From NCBI GenBank assembly GCA_963713505.1, contig CAVQMC010000002.1, positions 124,001 to 188,000 on the forward strand: 64,000 bases of DNA, in the 5' to 3' direction. The notes beneath the pieces are model-generated. The model was not told the origin of the DNA, made no database searches, and worked only from the letters and a program-made list of their open reading frames with translations. The position numbers and the translations under genes were made by a program. Shown here one piece after another: positions 15,377-25,864 of the stretch (the first letter of the stretch is position 1; every line of letters starts with the position of its first letter). This DNA comes from CAVQMC01 sp963713505 (GTDB taxonomy: Bacteria; Bacteroidota; Ignavibacteria; Ignavibacteriales; Ignavibacteriaceae).

Positions 15377-16802
15377 GTGGGTGAAGACCGATTATCCAAG
15401 CGCCATTTCGAAGAGATGGAATTTATATCAACAGCACCATATCAGCAACGTAAAGAAAATTCGGGAAAATCTAATATGTCGATACCGACCGATTACTTGA
15501 CATCGCATGCGTTTTTGAGCGACTCGAATACATGCGGAAATGCCTCCACCCCGGCTGACTACGTTCGCCTTGGCAGGGAGTTCCAAAACCAGGGAAGGAT
15601 GAATGCGGCCTTAGATTGTTTTCAGAAAGCCTGCCGGCTTGACCCGTACCTTGCCGACGCGGCTTATTACACCGGCAGCATTTTCCTGCTGCAAAAAAAT
15701 CCCGAGCAGGCTGCTTTCTGGTATAAAAAGACCCTGCAACTAAACCCCGATCATGTGGATGCCCATAACAACCTGGGCAGCGTATTCAACGTAATGGCCC
15801 GCTTCGATGACGCCGCGGCTTGTTTCCAACAAGCCATCGCTCTGGAACCGGAATTTGCCGAAGCACACTATAATCTGGGTCTATCCTATAAAAATATGGG
15901 GAATTCCGGGGCGGCCATAACCTGCTACCGGAAAGCCCTGCAGCAAAACCCGCACCTGGTTGAAGCCTATTACTCACTGGGCATCGAGCTGCAAGATCAT
16001 GGACGTTATAAACAGGCTGCCGCCAGCCTGCAAACTGCCATTCGCATCGCACCCCGGTTTGCCGAGGCTCACTATAACCTGGGCCTGACATTTTTCCGGC
16101 AGGCCAGGTTAAGGGATGCCGAAGTCAGCTATCGCAAGGCCCTGGAAATAAAACCTGATTTTCCGGAAGTCTTCAATAACATGGGACTGCTGTTCAAAGA
16201 TCAAAATAAAATATCCGAAGCCATCGCCTGCTATCAGAAGGCCCTGGCGCTGAAACCAAATCTGGTGGAAGCCCACTACAATTTGGGAATTGCCCTGCAA
16301 CTGCTCGGCAGATATCACGAAGGGCGCCAATATTTCAAACAGGCTCTGCATATCAATGCCGATTATGCACCCGCCCGCTGGCTGTACCTGCTCTCTCTGC
16401 CAATGCTATACGAAACCGAAAATGACATTGCGGTCCATCGGCAAAGATTTACCAAAAACTTAGATTGCCTGATCAGCTGCATGCACCTGGACAATAGAGA
16501 GCAGCAAAACCGCACCATGGACGGCATCGCCAGTACGACGAATTTTTACCTGCAATACCAGGGCCGGGATGATCGCGATCTGCAGGTAAAATACGGAAAG
16601 TTCGTCAGCCGGGTCATGGCGGCCAATTACCCTGATTGGGCCGGGCCCCGTTCGATGCCCGGGTTGATGTCAGGCGAAAAAATCAGAATCGGCTATGTAT
16701 CGTCATTTATGCGGGCCCACACGGTGGGTGAATTCCTGCTGGGCTGGCTGAAAAATCATGACCGCAGCGAATTCGAAATATTCTGCTACCATATCGGCAA
16801 AT
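15377..16802 (+). CDS. TPR / O-GlcNAc-transferase-like protein, cut at its 3' end by the contig seam
   Basis: After ~50 unconserved residues, at least eight tandem 34-residue TPR units follow (YYTGSIFLLQKNPEQAAFWY; NNLGSVFNVMARFDDAAACF and so on). A linker and the first strand of an OGT/SPINDLY catalytic domain (RIGYVSSFMRAHTVGEFLLG; FEIFCYHIGK) come next. The catalytic remainder is missing because rRNA sequence starts at about 16803 and supplies a chance stop. Such enzymes move sugars to protein Ser/Thr, and TPR glycosyltransferases beside flagellin genes (as with FlmG) glycosylate flagellin; that role is inferred. The start is uncertain: GTG 15377, or ATG 15416 or 15476. Confidence 0.85.
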
Positions 16803-17024
<222 letters not shown>

Positions 17025-17134
17025 TAAATTTTTATTCACAGATTTGCTCTTCTTTTTAAGGTTCAGCTCTTTCAGTCTTTCTATTTTATTTTGTTTATTA
17101 AATTTTCCGTTTTGTTGAAACTTAAAGTTTAAAT

Positions 17135-17251
<117 letters not shown>

Positions 17252-17262
17252 TTATTTTATAA

Positions 17263-17290
17263 CCTCGATCTTTGATCGGGGTTTTTTTTT
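17263..17290 (+). terminator. Rho-independent terminator of the rRNA operon
   Basis: CCTCGATC pairs with GATCGGGG (8 bp, one G-T pair) around a 3-base loop, followed at once by nine T residues. It stands 12 bases after the 5S rRNA and closes the rrn operon. Confidence 0.9.
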
Positions 17291-17401
17291 GATCCTCATT
17301 CTTATCAAAAATATATTATCCTAAATAGCTTTGATTTTAAATATTTGTTTTTTAAACTATATCAATCAAAAATTTTAATTCTCCCCAATCTAAGGAAATT
17401 C

Positions 17402-17866
17402 ATGGTTTATTTAATATTAAAACTGATACATGTTTTAGCAGCTATTGTATTTCTAGGTAATATAACCGTTGGTCCGTTCTGGAAAGTAAGGGCTGAAAGA
17501 ACTGAAGAGCCTCAAAAAATAATTGATACATTTAAAGGTATAATTAAAGCAGACAGATATTTTACAATGCCTGGCGTAACAATTCTTATAATTTTCGGGG
17601 TTGGTGCAGCTTTACACGGTGGTTATAATCTAATAGAAACAGGCTGGGTCTTTTGGTCTATTATTTTGTTGTTAATTTCTATGGTTGCATTTATGGCAAG
17701 AGTGGTTCCGATTCAGAAAAAAATTGTTGCACTTTCCGAAGACCCTGAAAAATTCAATTGGGAAGAATATAAAAAACTTTCTAAACAATGGGATGTCTGG
17801 GGATCAGTTGGTACTCTTGCTCCTTATGTGGCTGTTGTTTTGATGGTAATTAAACCGAATTTTTAA
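17402..17866 (+). CDS. DUF2269-like integral membrane protein, copy 1
   Basis: A 154-residue protein with four hydrophobic segments (KLIHVLAAIVFLGNI, MPGVTILIIFGVG, VFWSIILLLISMVAF, GTLAPYVAVVLMVI). It looks like the DUF2269/predicted membrane protein family, whose function is unknown. The start ATG at 17402 is chosen over an upstream ATG because AAGGA lies just before it and family similarity starts there. A clear paralogue lies at 26698-27159 on the far side of the cbb3 oxidase genes. Both keep a His in the first helix, the words LIETGWVFWSIIL/LIETSWIFWSIIL, and a TPYLAVVLMV-like end. A role linked to respiration is inferred from position only. Confidence 0.75.
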   Translation: MVYLILKLIHVLAAIVFLGNITVGPFWKVRAERTEEPQKIIDTFKGIIKADRYFTMPGVTILIIFGVGAALHGGYNLIETGWVFWSIILLLISMVAFMARVVPIQKKIVALSEDPEKFNWEEYKKLSKQWDVWGSVGTLAPYVAVVLMVIKPNF

Positions 17867-18154
17867 TTAAAATTTAATTTTATAATAATTAGAAAATCCA
17901 AATTTCTAATATTAAAGGGAATTGAAAAAGTCTTTAAATATCAACTTGAATTGTATTCTCATGCATGAGAAGTATTCAAAAATATGTTTTCCAAGAAATG
18001 AAAATCCATATCATTTAAAAGCTATTTATTAAGATTTAATCTAGTTTTTTATAGTTAATAAAATGGCATAATTTCTGTTTAGCAAGAATTTCATGTCATC
18101 AATCAATCCAGGGGACTTAAATGGTATATTATGTATTTATTTACGTATTAATTA

Positions 18155-20581
18155 ATGGCTTATTCAAAGGACATAAAGAAAAATATAAAATGTTATCATT
18201 GCGGCGATTTTTGTCCCGATAATTCAATTTCGATTGATGATAAATTCTTTTGCTGTCTTGGATGTAAAACTGTTTATGAATTATTAAATGATAATAAACT
18301 CTGCAATTATTATAATATTGATCAGAACCCCGGAATCTCACCAAAAAATATCTATGGTAATAAATTCGATTTCCTTGATGATAATGAAACAATAGAAAAA
18401 ATAATTGATTTTCAAGATGATAAGTTTTCTTCTGTTACTTTTTTCATCCCTCAAATGCACTGCAGCTCATGTATTTGGCTTTTAGAAAATCTTTACAAGA
18501 TAAACGAAAATATTGTTAACTCAACGGTTGATTTTCTAAAAAAACAAGTAAACCTAAAATTCTTAAAAAATGAAATCAGCCTTAAAGAAGTTGTCCAAAT
18601 TCTCACATCTATTGGATATGAACCTCAATTAAATTTAGACTCTACAAATAAAAAAACTGAAAATGTTTCAAATAAAAAACTTTATTATAAAATAGGGATT
18701 GCAGCTTTTTGTTTTGGAAATATTATGCTTCTCAGTTTCCCGGAATATTTATCTATAAATGTAACAGAAACTTTTTATCGAAAATTTTTCGGGTATCTGA
18801 ATTTGATCTTAGCACTGCCGGTATTTTTCTATTCAGCCTCAGAATATTTTGTATCTGCATATAAAGGAATTCGCAAAAAGATAATCAATATAGATTTCCC
18901 AATATCTTTGGGAATCTTAGTCCTTTTTGTAAGAAGTTCATATGAAGTAATTTTTCATGCCGGTGCAGGTTATTTTGATTCTTTATCAGGATTAATCTTC
19001 TTTTTGTTGATTGGAAAGTTATTCCAGCAAAAAACTTATGATTCACTAAACTTCGAAAGAAATTATAAATCATATTTTCCGCTTTCTGTTATTTTAAAAA
19101 ATAAAAATGAAGAAAAATCTATCCCGGTTGCAAAGCTCAAAGTCGGAGACAGAATTATTATTCGTAAAGATGAAATTATTCCGGCTGATTCAATTTTATT
19201 TAACGGAAACGGCAGTATCGATTACAGTTTTGTAACAGGAGAATCCAAACCTGTTGAAAAAGTTATGGGAGAATTAATTTATGCCGGAGGAAGGCAAACC
19301 GGATCGGCAATTGAGTTAGAAGTTGTTAAAGAAGTATCCCAAAGTTATCTAACACAATTATGGAATAACGATACTTTTTCTAAGAAAAATGAAAGTGAAT
19401 TTACCACAATTTCAAATAACGTCAGCAAGTATTTTACTTTTATTGTTTTAATTATTGCATTTGTGTCATCTTCAATTTGGATGACAATTAATGTAAATAC
19501 TGCTCTAAATGTTTTAACTGCTGTTTTAATTGTAGCTTGTCCATGTGCATTGGCTTTGTCAATTCCTTTTACATTGGGTAATTCATTAAGAATTTTCGGA
19601 CGAAATAAATTTTATTTAAAAAACACTGCTTCCATTGAAGAACTTGCAAAGATTGATACAATTGTTTTCGATAAAACAGGTACAATAACCAAAACCGGGA
19701 AAAATCAGATTAAGTATACCGGAAATGAATTGAATACTTTTCAAAAAGAAATGATTCATGCTGTTGTTAAAAATTCAACTCATCCTTTAAGCAGAATGAT
19801 TTTTAACTATCTAAATGTAAAACAAGAATTGAATGTAACGGATTATGAAGAACATTCGGGAAAAGGAATTTCTGCAACCGTATTAGGAAATAAAATTAAA
19901 ATTGGTTCAAGTAAGTACTTAGAAAATATCAATTCGTTTTCAGAAAAAGATAAAAATAGTCTTGATACAAAAGTTTATCTTTCGATAAATGAAAAAACAT
20001 ATGGGTATTTTGAGTTTGCAAATTTATACCGTGAAGGAATTGATGAATTAATTCGAAATATTTCTGAAAAAAATGATGTATATCTTTTATCAGGCGATAA
20101 TGAAGGAGAGAAAAAAAATATTTCCAAGTTTTTTAAAGATTTAACTAAGCTGAAATTTAATCAAACTCCTCAAGACAAATTGAATTTTATTAATTCACTT
20201 CAAAAAGAAAATAAAAAAGTATTAATGATAGGTGATGGTTTAAATGATGCAGGGGCTTTAAGTAAAAGTGATGTCGGAATTACCGTTACAGAAAACATTA
20301 GTAATTTCTCACCGGCTTGCGATGCAATTTTGGAAGCAAATATGCTGAATAAACTAAATAGTTTCTTAAAATTCTCGAAAATAAGTATAAATATAATTCT
20401 TGTAAGTTTTGGTATTTCGTTTTTATATAATTTGATCGGATTAGGATTTGCTGTTCAGGGTATGTTGTCTCCAATTGTCGCCGCTATTTTAATGCCTGTC
20501 AGTTCAATTTCCGTTGTATTATTCGCAACTTTATCAACTAATTATTTTGCAAAAAGAAGAGGTCTGCTATCTCGGTTTTAG
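18155..20581 (+). CDS. ccoI: CcoI/FixI-type copper-transporting P-type ATPase
   Basis: An 808-residue P1B-type ATPase. A Cys-rich N-terminal part (CYHCG at 13-17, CCLGC at 33-37) precedes a heavy-metal domain with MHCSSC (101-106). The membrane metal motif CPC is at 462-464, the phosphorylated Asp is D506 in DKTGT, and STHP and GDGLNDA motifs follow. CcoI supplies copper to the Cu-B centre of cbb3 oxidase across the inner membrane. The last 13 bases overlap the proposed ccoS frame. It is the first gene of the cco cluster, after a ~290-base AT-rich spacer with no recognised FNR box. Confidence 0.94.
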   Translation: MAYSKDIKKNIKCYHCGDFCPDNSISIDDKFFCCLGCKTVYELLNDNKLCNYYNIDQNPGISPKNIYGNKFDFLDDNETIEKIIDFQDDKFSSVTFFIPQMHCSSCIWLLENLYKINENIVNSTVDFLKKQVNLKFLKNEISLKEVVQILTSIGYEPQLNLDSTNKKTENVSNKKLYYKIGIAAFCFGNIMLLSFPEYLSINVTETFYRKFFGYLNLILALPVFFYSASEYFVSAYKGIRKKIINIDFPISLGILVLFVRSSYEVIFHAGAGYFDSLSGLIFFLLIGKLFQQKTYDSLNFERNYKSYFPLSVILKNKNEEKSIPVAKLKVGDRIIIRKDEIIPADSILFNGNGSIDYSFVTGESKPVEKVMGELIYAGGRQTGSAIELEVVKEVSQSYLTQLWNNDTFSKKNESEFTTISNNVSKYFTFIVLIIAFVSSSIWMTINVNTALNVLTAVLIVACPCALALSIPFTLGNSLRIFGRNKFYLKNTASIEELAKIDTIVFDKTGTITKTGKNQIKYTGNELNTFQKEMIHAVVKNSTHPLSRMIFNYLNVKQELNVTDYEEHSGKGISATVLGNKIKIGSSKYLENINSFSEKDKNSLDTKVYLSINEKTYGYFEFANLYREGIDELIRNISEKNDVYLLSGDNEGEKKNISKFFKDLTKLKFNQTPQDKLNFINSLQKENKKVLMIGDGLNDAGALSKSDVGITVTENISNFSPACDAILEANMLNKLNSFLKFSKISINIILVSFGISFLYNLIGLGFAVQGMLSPIVAAILMPVSSISVVLFATLSTNYFAKRRGLLSRF

Positions 20582-20769
20582 TAGTTTTAATTGGTTTCAG
20601 CTTGATGGTTGCTGTTGGTTTTTTAATCGCATTCTTATGGTCTGTTAAGAATGGACAATATAAGGATACATATACTCCTTCCGTTAGAATTTTATTTGAC
20701 GATAAAGATCAGAACAATTTAAATAATAAAGAACAAAAAGAAGACAAAACAAATTCCAGTACAAAATAA
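20569..20769 (+). CDS. ccoS: cbb3 oxidase maturation protein CcoS, apparent ATC start
   Basis: This frame encodes SVLVVLIGFSLMVAVGFLI, FLWSVKNGQYKD and TYTPSVRILFDD, the hallmarks of CcoS: one membrane helix, the conserved W-x-V-K-x-G-Q-Y-D/K-D segment, and a charged tail. The product is about 66 residues. CcoS is needed to insert cofactors into cbb3 oxidase. There is no ATG, GTG or TTG before the helix; the codon at the expected start is ATC, preceded by AAGAGG at good spacing. Either a rare ATC start is used or one base is miscalled. It lies between ccoI and ccoN, the standard place. Confidence 0.85.
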   Translation: MSVLVVLIGFSLMVAVGFLIAFLWSVKNGQYKDTYTPSVRILFDDKDQNNLNNKEQKEDKTNSSTK

Positions 20770-20781
20770 GGAGAGCTCTAA

Positions 20782-22912
20782 ATGGAGTTGGAAACTTTTA
20801 GTTACGATAATAGGATAGTGAAAAAATTTGCACTGGCCACAATTGTTTGGGGCGTGGTGGGAATGCTGGTCGGACTTATTATCGCAACTCAACTTTTTGT
20901 CCCTGCATTGAATCTAAATTTACCTTTTACAACATTCGGTAGAATTAGACCTCTGCATACGAATGCGGTTATTTTTGCTTTTATTGGAAACGCTATTTTT
21001 ATGGGAGTTTATTATTCCCTTCAGCGCCTTTGTAAAGCAAGAATGTTCAATGATTTTCTCAGCAACTTTCACTTCTGGGGATGGCAATTAATTATCCTGG
21101 CTGCTGTTTTAACATTGCCGTTAGGCTTTACAACAAGTAAAGAATATGCTGAATTAGAATGGCCGATCGATGTTTCAATTGCAATTGTTTGGATTGCATT
21201 TGGTATAAATATGTTCGGTACTATTATAAAAAGAAGAGAAAGCCATCTTTATGTTGCAATATGGTTTTACATTGCAACCTGGGTAACAGTTGCGATTCTT
21301 CATATTGTAAATTCAATTGAAATTCCTGTAAGCTTCCTAAAAAGTTATCCGGTTTATGCAGGTGTTCAAGATGCACTTGTACAGTGGTGGTATGGACATA
21401 ATGCCGTAGCTTTCTTTTTAACAACTCCATATCTGGGTTTGATGTATTATTATCTTCCTAAAGCCGCAAACAGACCAATTTATTCTTATAGATTGTCAAT
21501 AATTCATTTTTGGGCTTTAATATTTATTTATATCTGGGCTGGCCCGCACCATCTTCTTTATTCAGCTTTACCGGATTGGACACAATCTTTAGGAACTGTT
21601 TTTTCAATTATGCTGATTGCTCCTTCCTGGGGAGGTATGATAAACGGTCTGTTGACTTTGAGAGGTGCCTGGGATAAAGTAAGAGAGGATCCCATTCTTA
21701 AATTTATGGTAGTTGCTGTAACTGCATACGGTATGGCAACATTTGAAGGTCCAATGCTTTCATTAAAAAATGTAAATGCAATCGCGCATTTTACGGACTG
21801 GATAATTGCACACGTTCACATTGGAGCTTTAGGATGGAATGGATTTTTAACTTTTGGTATCCTGTATTGGTTAATTCCAAAAATTTATAAAACAAATCTT
21901 TATTCGAAAAAACTTGCCAATTTCCATTTTTGGATTGGTACACTTGGAATAGTTTTTTATGCTTCTTCTATGTATTGGTCAGGGATCACTCAGTCTTTAA
22001 TGTGGAAACAATTCACACCGCTGGGAACTTTGCAGTATCCTAACTTTTTGGAAACTACATTGCAAATTATTCCAATGTACATTATCAGGGCAATTGGCGG
22101 ACTACTCTATTTTAGCGGTGCAATCATTATGGTTTATAACCTTCACAAAACTGCAAAACAAGGATCTTTTGAAAGTGAAGAAACTGCTCAGGCTCCGGCA
22201 TTGGTTAAATTCAAAGATCCTTTTGTTAAAGGGAAAAGACATCGCTGGCTGGAAGGTAAACCGATGCAGTTTTTAGTAGCTTCAACGGTTGTTGTTTTGA
22301 TTGGAGGAATTGTAGAATTTCTTCCTACGTTTTTGGTTAAATCCAATATCCCGACTATTGCAAGTGTAAAACCATATACTCCATTGGAATTGCAAGGCAG
22401 AGATATTTATATAAAAGAAGGTTGTGTAAGCTGCCATTCTCAATTAATCAGACCATTCAGATCCGAAACAGAAAGATATGGTGAATATTCAAAAGCAGGC
22501 GAATATGTTTATGATCATCCATTCCTATGGGGTTCAAAAAGAACCGGACCGGATCTTCATAGAGAAGGTAAAAAATATCCGAATATGTGGCATTATTTGC
22601 ATATGCAGGATCCAAGATCAATGTCGCCGGGTTCAATTATGCCTGCTTTTCCGTGGCTGCTTACAAACGATTTAGATACTTCAACAACAGCGACAAAAAT
22701 AAATGTAATGAGAAGTCTTGGAGTACCATATCCGGATAGGTTATGAAAATATTGCAAATTCCGATTTGGAAAAACAAGCAGAAGAAATCACTAAAGATTT
22801 AAGAAAATCAGGTGTCCCTGCAGAAAAAAATAAAGAGATAATTGCTTTGATTGCATATTTGCAAAGATTGGGAACGGATATAAAAGTTCAACCAAATAAC
22901 AAAGGAGAATGA
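20782..22912 (+). CDS. ccoNO: Fused cbb3 oxidase subunits I and II (CcoN-CcoO), with one frameshift
   Basis: The first ~490 residues are CcoN, the haem-copper catalytic subunit: many helices, haem-ligand His in RPLHTNAVIFAF, WWYGHNAVAF, GPHHLLYSALPDW and WIIAHVHIGALGWNG. The protein then continues into CcoO: a membrane anchor, the haem-c site CVSCH, the fold GPDLHREGKKYPNMWH and the Met ligand region SPGSIMPAF. The frame breaks at about 22735-22740 (the run ends PYPDRL); one base of shift restores GYENIANSDLEKQAEEI to a stop at 22912. A CcoN-CcoO fusion is known from Bacteroidetes and relatives. Ribosome site AAGGAG lies 8 bases upstream of the ATG. Confidence 0.93.
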
Positions 22913-22916
22913 TTAA

Positions 22917-23120
22917 ATGTTCAGTAATTATTTAAAAGATATAGAAGGGATAGGGATTTATCCAATTATTTCTTTACTGGTATTTTTTATTTTCTTTGTA
23001 ATAATGCTTCTATGGATGTTTAAGATTGATAAAAAATACATAAAGAAAATGCAGGAACTTCCTCTAGACTCAAATAATAATCCTAATAATAATTATTCGG
23101 GTGAAAATAATGGTGATTAA
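22917..23120 (+). CDS. ccoQ: Small cbb3 oxidase subunit CcoQ
   Basis: A 67-residue protein with one long membrane helix (GIYPIISLLVFFIFFVIMLLWMF), a basic segment (KIDKKYIKKM) and an Asn-rich tail. The size, topology and place between ccoO and ccoP fit CcoQ, which stabilises the cbb3 complex. Sequence conservation in this family is low, so the call rests mainly on position. The stop overlaps the start of ccoP. Confidence 0.82.
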   Translation: MFSNYLKDIEGIGIYPIISLLVFFIFFVIMLLWMFKIDKKYIKKMQELPLDSNNNPNNNYSGENNGD

Positions 23121-23979
23121 AAAGTTTAAAAATTTATTTAATAAAAATAAGCTGGCTGTATTTGTTTTAACCTTTTCAAATATTGTACTGGCACAAACTG
23201 CGGAACCTGAAGGTATAAGCCAAACATATATTGATTACATGATCGGTTTTCTGCTTTTGATAATCCTGTTTTCATTTGCTGCACTTTTCTATTATGGATT
23301 TGGGGGAGAAAAAGAAAGTGCTGAAAGAGAACAGAAAGCTTTGGGAATTTGGCAGAAACTTAAAGATCATTTAGTTGCCGCAACTCCAATTGAGCAGGAA
23401 GATGAAATATTATTGGAGGACGATTATGACGGAATTAAAGAGTTAGATAATCGAATTCCGCCATGGTTTAATTATTTGTTTTATGCTACAATTATATTCG
23501 GGATATATTATTTATTGAATTTCCATGTATTTAAAACAGGTAAACTTCAAGCAGAAGAATATAAAGATGAAATGAGAGCTGCAGCTTTGCAGAAGGAAGA
23601 AATGGTAAAAACTGGGGCAGTAATAAATGAAGAAACTGTTACTCTTTTAAAAGATCCGGCTGCATTAAGTGCCGGGAAAAACATATTTAAAACTAATTGC
23701 GTAGCCTGCCATGGGCCGGAAGCAGGCGGAATTGTCGGTCCTAATTTAACAGATGACTATTGGATACATGGCGGGGGAATAAAAAATGTTTTCAAAACTA
23801 TTAAATATGGTGTTCCAGCAAAAGGAATGATTACATGGGAAAATATTTTAAGTCCAAAAGAAATTCAGGAAGTTGCCAGCTATGTAATTTCTCTGCACGG
23901 AACTCATCCGGCTAATGCTAAGCCGCCGCAGGGTACAAAATACGAACCAGAAAAAGAAAATGATAAAACTACAAAGTAA
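23110..23979 (+). CDS. ccoP: cbb3 oxidase subunit III CcoP, mono-haem form
   Basis: About 289 residues: an N-terminal hydrophobic segment resembling a signal (LAVFVLTFSNIVLAQ), a membrane helix (IGFLLLIILFSFAALFYYGF), a linker, a second helix (NYLFYATIIFGIYYLL), and one cytochrome c domain with CVACH at about 197-201 and a candidate Met ligand in AKGMITW. CcoP passes electrons from soluble cytochromes to CcoO. Proteobacterial CcoP has two haem-c sites; only one is here, as in Bacteroidetes relatives. The ATG at 23110 is chosen because it overlaps the ccoQ stop; a GTG at 23101 would add three residues. Confidence 0.93.
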   Translation: MVIKKFKNLFNKNKLAVFVLTFSNIVLAQTAEPEGISQTYIDYMIGFLLLIILFSFAALFYYGFGGEKESAEREQKALGIWQKLKDHLVAATPIEQEDEILLEDDYDGIKELDNRIPPWFNYLFYATIIFGIYYLLNFHVFKTGKLQAEEYKDEMRAAALQKEEMVKTGAVINEETVTLLKDPAALSAGKNIFKTNCVACHGPEAGGIVGPNLTDDYWIHGGGIKNVFKTIKYGVPAKGMITWENILSPKEIQEVASYVISLHGTHPANAKPPQGTKYEPEKENDKTTK

Positions 23980-23984
23980 TTATT

Positions 23985-25409
23985 ATGACTGAAGAAAAAA
24001 TTAAAGATAACGAATCGTTTAGGGATCAGCTTTCGACTGTAAGTAAAGAAGGTAAAAGGAACTGGATTTATCCTAAAAAACCTTTTGGAAAATTTTATAA
24101 TGCAAGAACTGTTGTAAGTATTATTTTACTTGCTATACTTTTTATAACTCCATTTATAAAAGTAAACGGACATCCTTTCGTATTGTTTGATTTTCTAAAC
24201 AGAAACTTTATACTTTTCGGAATTCCTTTCGGACCGCATGACTTCCATCTGTTTGTAATTGCTATGATTGCGATTATCGTTTTCATAATATTATTCACTG
24301 TTGTTTTTGGAAGAGTATTCTGCGGCTGGGCATGCCCACAGACAATTTTTTTGGAAATGGTTTTCAGAAAAATAGAATACTGGATTGAAGGCGATTATAT
24401 GGAGCAGAAAAAACTTCATAATGCGCCGTGGGATTCACAAAAATTATTTAAGAAAACTCTCAAACACTCAATATTTTTCGCATTATCATTTATCATAGCA
24501 AATTTTTTCCTTGCATATTTAATCGGAATGGATCAATTAATCAATATTGTAACTGATCCGCCAGGAAAACATATTCAAGGATTAATAGCAATAACAGCTT
24601 TTTCAGGAGTGTTCTACTGGGTGTTTGCTTATTTCCGTGAGCAGGCTTGTACGTTGGTTTGTCCTTATGGAAGACTGCAGGGAGTATTGCTTGATCAAGA
24701 TTCTATTGTAATTGCTTATGATAATGTTAGAGGAGAACCAAGAGGTAAAATTAAGAAAAATGAAAACCAGGAAAATTTGGGCGATTGTATAGATTGTAAA
24801 TTATGTGTTGATGTATGTCCTACTGGAATTGATATCAGAAACGGAATTCAGCTTGAATGTGTAAACTGTACCGCATGTATCGATGCCTGCGATTATGTTA
24901 TGGAGAAAGTGCATCGTCCAAAAGGATTAATTAGATATGATTCGTTAAACGGAATTGAGAAAAAAACTAAATTTAAATTTACTCCAAGAATGATTGGATA
25001 TTCTATTGTACTTACTGTTTTAGTCGGTTTGCTGGGATATTTATTAGCAACAAGAACAGATTTTAGCATAAATATTTTAAGAACTCCCGGTTTGTTGTTC
25101 CAGGAACAGCCGGATAATAAACTTAGTAATCTTTATGATATTAACTTAGTCAATAAAACTTTCAAAGATGTTCCCTTTAAAATAAAATTGGAAAACATTA
25201 AAGGTGAAATAAAAATTGTTGGTAATGACCTAAACCTTAAATCACAAGAAATTGATGATGCTAAATTTTTAATAATCCTTCCAAAAGATGAAATAAAAAC
25301 AATGAGTACACCTATTAAAATAGGAGTTTATGCAGGTAATAAATTAATAAAAGAAATCAACACGTCGTTTTTAGGTCCGGTTGAAGAAGGAGAAGGAATT
25401 GAAAATTAA
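23985..25409 (+). CDS. ccoG: cbb3 oxidase accessory protein CcoG (RdxA/FixG)
   Basis: A 474-residue membrane ferredoxin-like protein. About five membrane helices surround VFCGWACPQT, and two 4Fe-4S sites follow (CIDCKLCVDVCP and CVNCTACIDACD). The C-terminal ~110 residues after the last helix form an Ig-like periplasmic domain. CcoG is thought to reduce Cu(II) for CcoI and oxidase assembly. It begins 5 bases after ccoP and overlaps ccoH. Confidence 0.94.
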   Translation: MTEEKIKDNESFRDQLSTVSKEGKRNWIYPKKPFGKFYNARTVVSIILLAILFITPFIKVNGHPFVLFDFLNRNFILFGIPFGPHDFHLFVIAMIAIIVFIILFTVVFGRVFCGWACPQTIFLEMVFRKIEYWIEGDYMEQKKLHNAPWDSQKLFKKTLKHSIFFALSFIIANFFLAYLIGMDQLINIVTDPPGKHIQGLIAITAFSGVFYWVFAYFREQACTLVCPYGRLQGVLLDQDSIVIAYDNVRGEPRGKIKKNENQENLGDCIDCKLCVDVCPTGIDIRNGIQLECVNCTACIDACDYVMEKVHRPKGLIRYDSLNGIEKKTKFKFTPRMIGYSIVLTVLVGLLGYLLATRTDFSINILRTPGLLFQEQPDNKLSNLYDINLVNKTFKDVPFKIKLENIKGEIKIVGNDLNLKSQEIDDAKFLIILPKDEIKTMSTPIKIGVYAGNKLIKEINTSFLGPVEEGEGIEN

Positions 25410-25839
25410 ATTTAACTGGGGCTTTGGTATTCTTATTGCCATTATACTTTTTATGGGAATATTATTAAGTATTGTGTTGTATATGATGAATCAAGATGTA
25501 GACCTGGTAACGGATAAATATTACGATAAAGAAGTTAAATATCAGCAGCAAATCGATACTGAAAAAAGGACAAATGCTCTTGACGAAAATATTCAAGTTA
25601 ATATTTTAAATAATACTCTGGTTGTTACTTTTCCTGATTCCTCAAACGTTGATGGCGAATTATATTTTTACAGGCCATCCGACTTTAAAAAAGATTTTAA
25701 AGTTCCAATCAAAATTGATCATAAAAGAGAGCAGGTGGTTAACATATCAAAAGTTGAAAAAGGTTACTGGAAACTGAAAGTTTCATGGAAAATGAATAAT
25801 GATGAGTATTATTCCGAGAAGTCAATTTATATTAATTAA
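25399..25839 (+). CDS. ccoH: FixH/CcoH-like cbb3 oxidase assembly protein
   Basis: About 146 residues: one N-terminal membrane helix (WGFGILIAIILFMGILLSIVLYMM), then a periplasmic part beginning NQDVDLVTDKYYDKEVKYQQQID, which is the recognisable FixH segment. FixH/CcoH assists assembly of the cbb3 complex. The start is taken as TTG at 25399, with GGAGAAGG just upstream; a TTG at 25381 would add six residues. It overlaps the end of ccoG. Confidence 0.85.
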   Translation: MKIKFNWGFGILIAIILFMGILLSIVLYMMNQDVDLVTDKYYDKEVKYQQQIDTEKRTNALDENIQVNILNNTLVVTFPDSSNVDGELYFYRPSDFKKDFKVPIKIDHKREQVVNISKVEKGYWKLKVSWKMNNDEYYSEKSIYIN

Positions 25840-25864
25840 TATCTAATAAATCTAAGGTATTAAA

